The translations under genes and the position numbers were made by a program. Source: Anammoximicrobium sp964645045 (GTDB lineage: Bacteria > Planctomycetota > Planctomycetia > Pirellulales > Pirellulaceae). From it: 64,000 bases of DNA. Under the pieces are notes generated by a model. The model saw only the letters and a list, made by a program, of their open reading frames with translations. It did no database searches and was not told the origin of the DNA. The DNA is taken from NCBI GenBank assembly GCA_964645045.1, contig CAZXYZ010000054.1:1-64000 (forward strand). The letters are read 5' to 3'. Positions 58,847 to 64,000 of this stretch are shown here, in pieces. Position 1 is the stretch's first letter. The number at the start of each line of letters is the position of its first letter.

Positions 58847-61498
58847 GTGTCCATGTTTGAGAATCGAAACCTGGCTTCTGATTTGTTCGCCCTGGGCCTG
58901 CTGGTCGTGACGGTCTTTGTGGGCATTTCCTTGCTGACCTACGATCCTGCGGATCCGGTTGGCGAGCCGATGACGCCGCTAAGCCGAATCTACGCTCCGG
59001 ATATTGTCGTCTATCCGCAGAACGAGACCATCGCCAACGGCTGCGGCCGTTGGGGCGCGTATGCCGCCGACTTGCTATTCACCGCGTTGGGCGCTTGCGC
59101 CTACTATCTGCTGGTCTCCTTGGCGGTGCTGGACTTTCTTTTGCTGCGCCGCCGCGAAATCGATACGCCGGTGGTGCGAACGATCGGCTGGGTGGCATCC
59201 CTCGTGGGGCTTGGAGCGATTGTCGCAATTCTCATGCCCGGCATCTCGCCCGGCCCGGTTATTGGTTCCGCCGGCTATTTGGGCGCCGTGGCCAAGGCCC
59301 TCCTGCACACCCAGTTCGCGACCCCGGGCAGTCTGATTCTGGCCGCCAGTCTGTTTGGCGGCGGACTGCTGCTGTGTACCGACTACGTTCTGCTCCGCAT
59401 GTTCGTCATGATCGTTTCCGTCGCGCTGATCGGACCGGCTCGCGCTGCCCGGCTGCTGCCCGCGGGGCGTCCGGTTAAAGCGACGAAGAAAAAAGAAGAG
59501 GACGTCGAGGACGAAGTGTTGGACGAGAATGACAAGGTGGTCTCGGTCAAATTCCGCAGCCGTCCCACGGGCGACATCGCCGAGGATGAGTTGAGTGGTC
59601 TGGACGAAGCGATCGCTGCTGCCGAGGACGACGATGCGACGAAGCGGAAGGCGAAGCGGCTGCCTGCGCTCAAGATTCCAAGCGAAGTCCAGGCGGACCC
59701 GGCCGAGGAGGACGAGGAAACCGGCGGCGACTTGCGGATCCGCAAGCCGACGGACCGCAATGCCCGCGAGGCGGTGATGCAGTGCCTGGACGAGGCCAGC
59801 CGCGGGCGGGAACACCTCGATTACGTCCTGCCGAGCCTGGACCTGCTGATGCCTTCCGAGGACTTCTGCTTCGACGAGCAAGAGAAAGAGGTCCGCCGCA
59901 AAGCGAAAGTCTTGGAAAAGACATTTGCCGATTTCGGGCTCAAGGTCAAGGTTGTCGAGATCGAAACCGGCCCGGTCGTGGCTCAGTACGAAGTCGAATT
60001 GGAGGCCGGCCTGCGGCTGTCCAAGGTCACCGCTTTGGCCGACGACTTGGCGATCGCTTTGCGTGTTCCCAGCGTGCGGATCGTGGCCCCGATTCCCGGC
60101 AAAAACACCGTGGGGATCGAAGTGCCCAACGAGCAGCGCCAGACGGTGCGGCTGCGCGAGGTGATCGAAGAGGGCGGGGCTAAGGTCCGCAAGATGCGGG
60201 TGCCGCTGTTCCTGGGCAAAGACGTGTCGGGCAGTCCGTTGCTGGTCGATTTGTCGTCGCTGCCCCACTTGCTGATCGCCGGACGCACGGGCACGGGCAA
60301 GAGCGTGTGCTTGAACGCGATCATCACGTCGATCTTGATGACCCGGCGGCCGGACGAAGTGCGGATGCTGATGATCGATCCGAAAATGGTGGAGTTGAGC
60401 GGTTACGGGCGGCTGCCGCACTTGATGCACCCCGTGGTCACCGATATGAAGAAAGCGGAAGCCATCCTGGCCTGGGCGGTGGACAAGATGGAGGAGCGAT
60501 ACGCGCTGCTGGCCCGTGCCGGCGTGCGGCACATCGCCAGCTACAACCAGCTGGACGAAGAGGAATTGATGAGCCGGCTGAACCCGGAATCGGACGAAGA
60601 ACGGGCCTCCATCCCGCTGCACCTGCCGTTCATCGTGATCGTGGCGGACGAAATCGCCGACATGATGATGACCGCGGGCAAGGAGGTCGAGCAGCACATT
60701 ATCCGCTTGGCGCAGAAGAGCCGGGCGGTCGGCATCCACCTGATCCTGGCCACCCAGAAGCCGACCGTGGACGTGATCACGGGGTTGATCAAGTCCAATT
60801 TGCCGGCCCGCATCTCGTTCCAGGTGGCCAGCCGCACGGACAGTCGCGTCGTGCTGGACGAAATGGGCGCGGAAAAACTGCTGGGCAACGGCGACATGCT
60901 GTTCCTGTGGCCCGGGACCAGCACGCTGCTCCGCGGCCAGGGAACGTATTTGGACGACGAGGAAATCGCTCGCGTGGTCGATTTCGTCAGCACGACCGAA
61001 CCCGATTTCGTCCACGAACTGGTGAATTTGAAGGTCGAGGACAAGGCCGAAGGAACGCCAGGTGAGTTCAAGAAACGCGACGAGCTGTACGAAACCGCCG
61101 TGGACATGGTCGTCCGCGAGGGCCGCGGCAGTGTGTCGCTGCTACAGCGCGCGATGGGCATCGGTTACGGCCGCGCCGCCCGGCTGATCGATTTCATGGC
61201 CGAAGACGGAATCGTCGGACCGTATGCCGGATCCCAGGCCCGCGAGATCTTGATCACACTGGAAGACTGGGAACGGATGCGGGGTGGTGGCGGCGACGCG
61301 GCGGTCATACCGGCGCCCGCCGCGGGGAAGAAGAGCCGCAAAGTGTCGCTCCGGCCGCCTGCCAAGCCCGTCGAAGAGTTTGACGTGGAACTGAACTTCG
61401 ACGGCGACGAATTCGAGGACGAGGTCGACGATGACGACGAATTCGAGGACGAGGTAGCGGAAAAACGCGGAGTCCTCGCCCGCTATTCGGCGCCGTAG
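58847..61498 (+). CDS. ftsK: DNA translocase FtsK/SpoIIIE
   Basis: A protein of 883 residues (GTG 58847, or ATG 58853 two codons later). Four N-terminal membrane segments (ALGLLVVTVFVGISLLTYDP; LLVSLAVLDFLLLRR; VGLGAIVAILMPGISPG; LILAASLFGGGLLLCTDYVL) precede an acidic linker. The motor has VAQYEVELEAGLRLSKVTAL (alpha domain), Walker A LLIAGRTGTGKSVCLN, Walker B FIVIVADEIADMMMTAGKE, and HLILATQKPTVDVITGLIKS. The C-terminal gamma winged helix is GSVSLLQRAMGIGYGRAARL, which reads KOPS-like sites. The end is strongly acidic. It pumps chromosome ends through the division septum. Confidence 0.95.
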   Translation: MSMFENRNLASDLFALGLLVVTVFVGISLLTYDPADPVGEPMTPLSRIYAPDIVVYPQNETIANGCGRWGAYAADLLFTALGACAYYLLVSLAVLDFLLLRRREIDTPVVRTIGWVASLVGLGAIVAILMPGISPGPVIGSAGYLGAVAKALLHTQFATPGSLILAASLFGGGLLLCTDYVLLRMFVMIVSVALIGPARAARLLPAGRPVKATKKKEEDVEDEVLDENDKVVSVKFRSRPTGDIAEDELSGLDEAIAAAEDDDATKRKAKRLPALKIPSEVQADPAEEDEETGGDLRIRKPTDRNAREAVMQCLDEASRGREHLDYVLPSLDLLMPSEDFCFDEQEKEVRRKAKVLEKTFADFGLKVKVVEIETGPVVAQYEVELEAGLRLSKVTALADDLAIALRVPSVRIVAPIPGKNTVGIEVPNEQRQTVRLREVIEEGGAKVRKMRVPLFLGKDVSGSPLLVDLSSLPHLLIAGRTGTGKSVCLNAIITSILMTRRPDEVRMLMIDPKMVELSGYGRLPHLMHPVVTDMKKAEAILAWAVDKMEERYALLARAGVRHIASYNQLDEEELMSRLNPESDEERASIPLHLPFIVIVADEIADMMMTAGKEVEQHIIRLAQKSRAVGIHLILATQKPTVDVITGLIKSNLPARISFQVASRTDSRVVLDEMGAEKLLGNGDMLFLWPGTSTLLRGQGTYLDDEEIARVVDFVSTTEPDFVHELVNLKVEDKAEGTPGEFKKRDELYETAVDMVVREGRGSVSLLQRAMGIGYGRAARLIDFMAEDGIVGPYAGSQAREILITLEDWERMRGGGGDAAVIPAPAAGKKSRKVSLRPPAKPVEEFDVELNFDGDEFEDEVDDDDEFEDEVAEKRGVLARYSAP

Positions 61499-61549
61499 GA
61501 TTGGCTGGCGGCGTCGCGGGTCATGCGAAGTGCAGAAAGCCGAAGCTGT

Positions 61550-61665
61550 CACCTCTCCCGCTTGCGGGAGAGGTCGCGGTCTAAGCCGCCGGAGAGGGTA
61601 ATTCGTCCGAGGTTCGGCAGCCCTCTCCCAGGCCTGAGAGCCCGACCTCTCCCAAAGGGAGAGGT
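61550..61665. repeat. Paired ACCTCTCCC hairpins after ftsK
   Basis: ACCTCTCCCGCTTGCGGGAGAGGT (61551-61574) and ACCTCTCCCAAAGGGAGAGGT (61645-61665) are two hairpins of the same motif, about 70 bp apart. They lie 50-170 bp after the ftsK stop and may end its transcript, though no T-run follows. Confidence 0.55.
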
Positions 61666-61805
61666 GCCCTCGGGAAACCGAACCGAGTGGGAAACACGAA
61701 ACACGCTCATCAGCCCAGCGGTGCGGGGACCATCGCCAACCCTGCGACGATCGTACCCCGCGAGGCCCTGCCCGTTTTGGACGATATAAATACTTGTAGC
61801 TACAG

Positions 61806-61836
61806 TTGACACGGGTTCGGTCGTCTTGTCTATTAT
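61806..61836 (+). promoter_or_regulatory. Candidate sigma70-type promoter for nuoE-like operon
   Basis: TTGACA (61806-61811) and TATTAT (61831-61836) with a 19-bp spacer, in an AT-richer stretch. It lies ~200 bp upstream of the first gene at 62036. The spacer is slightly long, so this is tentative. Confidence 0.45.
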
Positions 61837-62035
61837 ATTTGCCGTTTCTGCTTCTATGTCCTTTTGTCGTTTGCCAGTCTACCCTCCCCGGACGGTACGC
61901 GACTGAGGGAGTCAGCAGCGGCAACCAGCGCGCGACGGAGTGCGTCCCACGTCCGGATGTCTGCGTCCCACGCTCAAAACGGCGAAAAGCCCGTCGGCTT
62001 TCCGGTGATCGTCTGATGTCCAGGAGCAACTCGCC

Positions 62036-62545
62036 ATGAATTCGTCTGGCAACGGATCGACTTGCGCGTGTGAGTCCGCCGCGGAAGAACCGCTGGACCT
62101 CGGTTTGTTGGACCATATTTTGGAGGAGTTCAAAGGCCGCAAGGGAGCCGTCATCCCGATTTTGCAGCGGGCGCAGGACACGTATGGATACCTGCCGCGC
62201 GAAGTGTTGAAGGCGATCTCGCAAAAGACCCTGATCCCGCTGAACCATCTCTACGGCGTGGCCACGTTCTACGCCCAGTTCCATTTGCACCGCCGCGGCC
62301 GGCATTTGATCCGTGTCTGCGACGGCACGGCCTGCCATGTGCGCGGCAGCGGCAAGAATATCGAGGCGATCGAACGCGCGCTCCAGGTGGCTCCCGGCAA
62401 GACCTCGACGGACTTCAAATACACGCTCGAGATCGTCTACTGCCTCGGCTCCTGCGGCTTGTCGCCCGTTGCCGTGGTCGATGACAAGGTGATCGCCCGC
62501 GTGGCCCCGGAAGCGTTGGTGCAGCGGCTGGAATCGCTGGAATGA
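62036..62545 (+). CDS. NuoE/HndA-like [2Fe-2S] electron-transfer subunit
   Basis: A protein of 169 residues. NuoE-like features: LGLLDHILEEFKGRKGAVIP, QDTYGYLPREVLKAIS and NHLYGVATFYAQFHLHRRGR. The [2Fe-2S] ligands are CDGTACHVRG and CLGSCGLSPVAVVD (CxxxxC ... CxxxC). It passes electrons to or from NADH together with a NuoF-like partner. The following genes (a 2Fe-2S thioredoxin-like protein and a NuoF-like protein) match the HndA-HndB-HndC order seen with NAD(P)-linked [FeFe]-hydrogenases, rather than respiratory complex I. The next gene starts 14 bases after the stop. Confidence 0.9.
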   Translation: MNSSGNGSTCACESAAEEPLDLGLLDHILEEFKGRKGAVIPILQRAQDTYGYLPREVLKAISQKTLIPLNHLYGVATFYAQFHLHRRGRHLIRVCDGTACHVRGSGKNIEAIERALQVAPGKTSTDFKYTLEIVYCLGSCGLSPVAVVDDKVIARVAPEALVQRLESLE

Positions 62546-62559
62546 AAGGGAGCTTGTTC

Positions 62560-62937
62560 ATGCCCGAGATCAAAAGCCTCGACGACCTGCGGCAACTGCG
62601 CGAAGAAATAATCCAAGCCGTGCGCACGCGCCGCCAAACCAGCACGGTGATCACCGTCGGCATGGGGACCTGCGGCGTCGCGGCCGGGGCGCGGGAAACG
62701 CTGCAAGCCATCGAAGAGGAACTGGCCAAGCGGCAGATCGACGCGATGGTCGTGACCGCCGGCTGTATCGGCGTCTGTGTCCGCGAGCCGCTGGTGGACA
62801 TCCAGCAGGCCGGCACCAGCCGCATCGCGTACGCCAACGTCCAACCGGCGATGGTCCCGCGGCTGATCGAAGAACACGTGATCAAAGGCCAGCCGGTCAA
62901 GGAGTGGGTCGTGGGCCGCATGGCGTCGAACGCGTGA
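62560..62937 (+). CDS. [2Fe-2S] thioredoxin-like ferredoxin (HndB-like)
   Basis: A protein of 125 residues; ATG 62560 follows AAAGGGAGCTTGTTC. A thioredoxin-like fold with VITVGMGTCGVAAGARETLQ and MVVTAGCIGVCVREPLVDIQ: the cysteines (TCGxxxGA and CxGxC) would bind one [2Fe-2S] cluster. The order HndA-HndB-HndC suggests a small electron-carrier subunit of a hydrogenase or formate dehydrogenase. The last residues (EHVIKGQPVKEWVVGR) match the usual end of the family. Confidence 0.85.
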   Translation: MPEIKSLDDLRQLREEIIQAVRTRRQTSTVITVGMGTCGVAAGARETLQAIEEELAKRQIDAMVVTAGCIGVCVREPLVDIQQAGTSRIAYANVQPAMVPRLIEEHVIKGQPVKEWVVGRMASNA

Positions 62938-63007
62938 CGGAATTTTTCATCGCGGAGACTTGACGAGTTCCTAAATGAACCTGACTTAATGACGAAGGCG
63001 TGATTGC

Positions 63008-64000
63008 ATGGAGCCAATTTCAAGTTCCCCTTCGAGTGCCCTCAGCGGCAGCGTGACCGTCTGCGGCGGCGCTCGTTGCACGTCCGCCCGTTGCCAACGC
63101 GTGCTGCGGGCGTTCGAAGTCGAACTGACGCGCCGCGCATTGGGACGCAACGTGCGTCTGAGCCCTTCCCCGTGCCGAGGGTTCTGCACGTCCGGCCCAA
63201 TCGCGGTCGTGCAACCGCCGGGTGTCGTGTACTGCCGCGTCCAGCCTGAGGACGTGCCGGAAATCGTCGAACAGACGCTGATCCAGGGCCAGATCGTCCA
63301 GCGGCTGTCTTACGACGGACCCGAGGCGTTTCGCGCGCTGGCTTCCTACCAGGACATGCCGCTGTTCAGTAAACAGGTCCGCATCGCGCTGCGCAATTGC
63401 GGCGTGATCGACCCCGAGCAGATTGAGGAGTACGTGGCCCGCGACGGCTACGCGGCGTTGGCCAAGGTTCTGGGCGAAATGTCGCCCGACGACGTGATCC
63501 GCGAGATGAAGGCATCCGGTCTGCGGGGCCGCGGCGGCGCCGGTTTCTCGACCGGCGCCAAGTGGGAGATCTGCCGCCGATCGCCGGGGGCCGTGAAGTA
63601 CGTGATCTGCAATGCCGACGAGGGCGATCCCGGGGCGTTCATGGACCGCTCGATTCTCGAGAGCGATCCGCACAGCGTGATCGAGGGCATGACGATCGCC
63701 GCCTATGCCATCGGGGCCACGCAAGGGTACATCTACTGCCGCGAGGAGTACCCGCTGGCCATCGACCGGCTGCAGATCGCCATCCACCAGACGCACGATC
63801 TGGGGCTGCTGGGCGCAGACATCTGTGGCACGGGGTTTGCCTTTGATATCGAGGTCAAAGAGGGCGCGGGAGCGTTTGTTTGCGGCGAGGAAACCGCCTT
63901 GATCGCCTCGATCGAAGGCCGCCGCGGCGAGCCGAAGCCGCGGCCTCCGTATCCGGTCGTGGCCGGATTGTGGGGCCAGCCGTCGAACATCAACAACGTC
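63008..64000 (+). CDS. NuoF/HndC-like NADH-binding subunit (partial, runs off end)
   Basis: The first 331 residues are present; the gene continues past the window. ATG 63008 starts MEPISSSPSSALSGSVTVCG. The N-terminal ~100 residues are a [2Fe-2S] thioredoxin-like domain (CGGARCTSARC and SPCRGFCTSGP cysteines). The flavoprotein core follows: SGLRGRGGAGFSTGAKW (FMN/NADH site), VICNADEGDPGAFMDRSI and GAGAFVCGEETALIASIEGR, then GEPKPRPPYPVV. The final NuoF 4Fe-4S motif would lie beyond 64000. A 70-bp gap separates it from the previous gene. It oxidises or makes NADH within an [FeFe]-hydrogenase or formate dehydrogenase complex. Confidence 0.9.
   Translation, partial: MEPISSSPSSALSGSVTVCGGARCTSARCQRVLRAFEVELTRRALGRNVRLSPSPCRGFCTSGPIAVVQPPGVVYCRVQPEDVPEIVEQTLIQGQIVQRLSYDGPEAFRALASYQDMPLFSKQVRIALRNCGVIDPEQIEEYVARDGYAALAKVLGEMSPDDVIREMKASGLRGRGGAGFSTGAKWEICRRSPGAVKYVICNADEGDPGAFMDRSILESDPHSVIEGMTIAAYAIGATQGYIYCREEYPLAIDRLQIAIHQTHDLGLLGADICGTGFAFDIEVKEGAGAFVCGEETALIASIEGRRGEPKPRPPYPVVAGLWGQPSNINNV

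Overview
This window looks like chromosome of a GC-rich planctomycete (Pirellulales-like, by inference). The clues are an ECF sigma factor next to a very large Ser/Thr kinase with FG-GAP-type repeats, a small secreted protein ending in the planctomycete-like 'PWEYSKADPRRY' tail, a ThuA-like protein, a type II secretion/type IV pilus operon with oversized pseudopilins carrying Ca-binding-like repeats, and abundant dispersed palindromic elements. No rRNA genes or CRISPR arrays are visible. One tRNA, tRNA-Leu(GAG), is present.

Layout. Positions 1-4988 look like the ruins of a heavy-metal resistance locus: an internally deleted copper-type P-ATPase, a CusA-type RND efflux fragment, and between them an intact ECF sigma/zinc-finger anti-sigma pair whose C-terminal domain is cysteine-rich. 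Positions 4989-16112 are a plasmid-like replication module ending beside tRNA-Leu. It holds a TraD/HerA-like coupling ATPase, a replication-relaxation protein, a CHC2/TOPRIM primase, iteron repeats, a RepA-like initiator coupled to a helix-turn-helix/coiled-coil protein, a field of phased TACCG repeats, small accessory genes, and a secreted nuclease (SNase plus SLH domains) between imperfect direct repeats. No integrase was found.

Positions 16243-24581 hold a GAF/SpoIIE phosphatase, an ECF sigma factor and the giant kinase, which carries an apparent frameshift. Two short palindromic elements sit inside coding sequence here, one in the sigma gene and one in the kinase gene. Positions 24582-26885 are a repeat nest around a cold-shock gene. 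Positions 27556-47704 are a minus-strand pilus/secretion operon (two GspE/PilB ATPases, PilT, GspF/PilC, and G, G, H, I, K, J type pseudopilins). It is interrupted by two antitoxin genes with broken toxin partners and by an HNH nuclease pair. A Ca-binding-like motif is shared by three of the pseudopilins.

Positions 48103-61498 carry two RNA methyltransferases, an FHA protein, a sugar transporter, a lipoprotein with a thioredoxin-like end, a ThuA-like protein, an OPT transporter with an apparent C-terminal fusion, and FtsK. The window ends inside an NADH-linked electron-transfer operon (NuoE-like, 2Fe-2S thioredoxin-like, NuoF-like), as found with [FeFe]-hydrogenases or formate dehydrogenases, which hints at fermentative or anaerobic metabolism.

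All family assignments come from reading motifs by eye. No database search was run.
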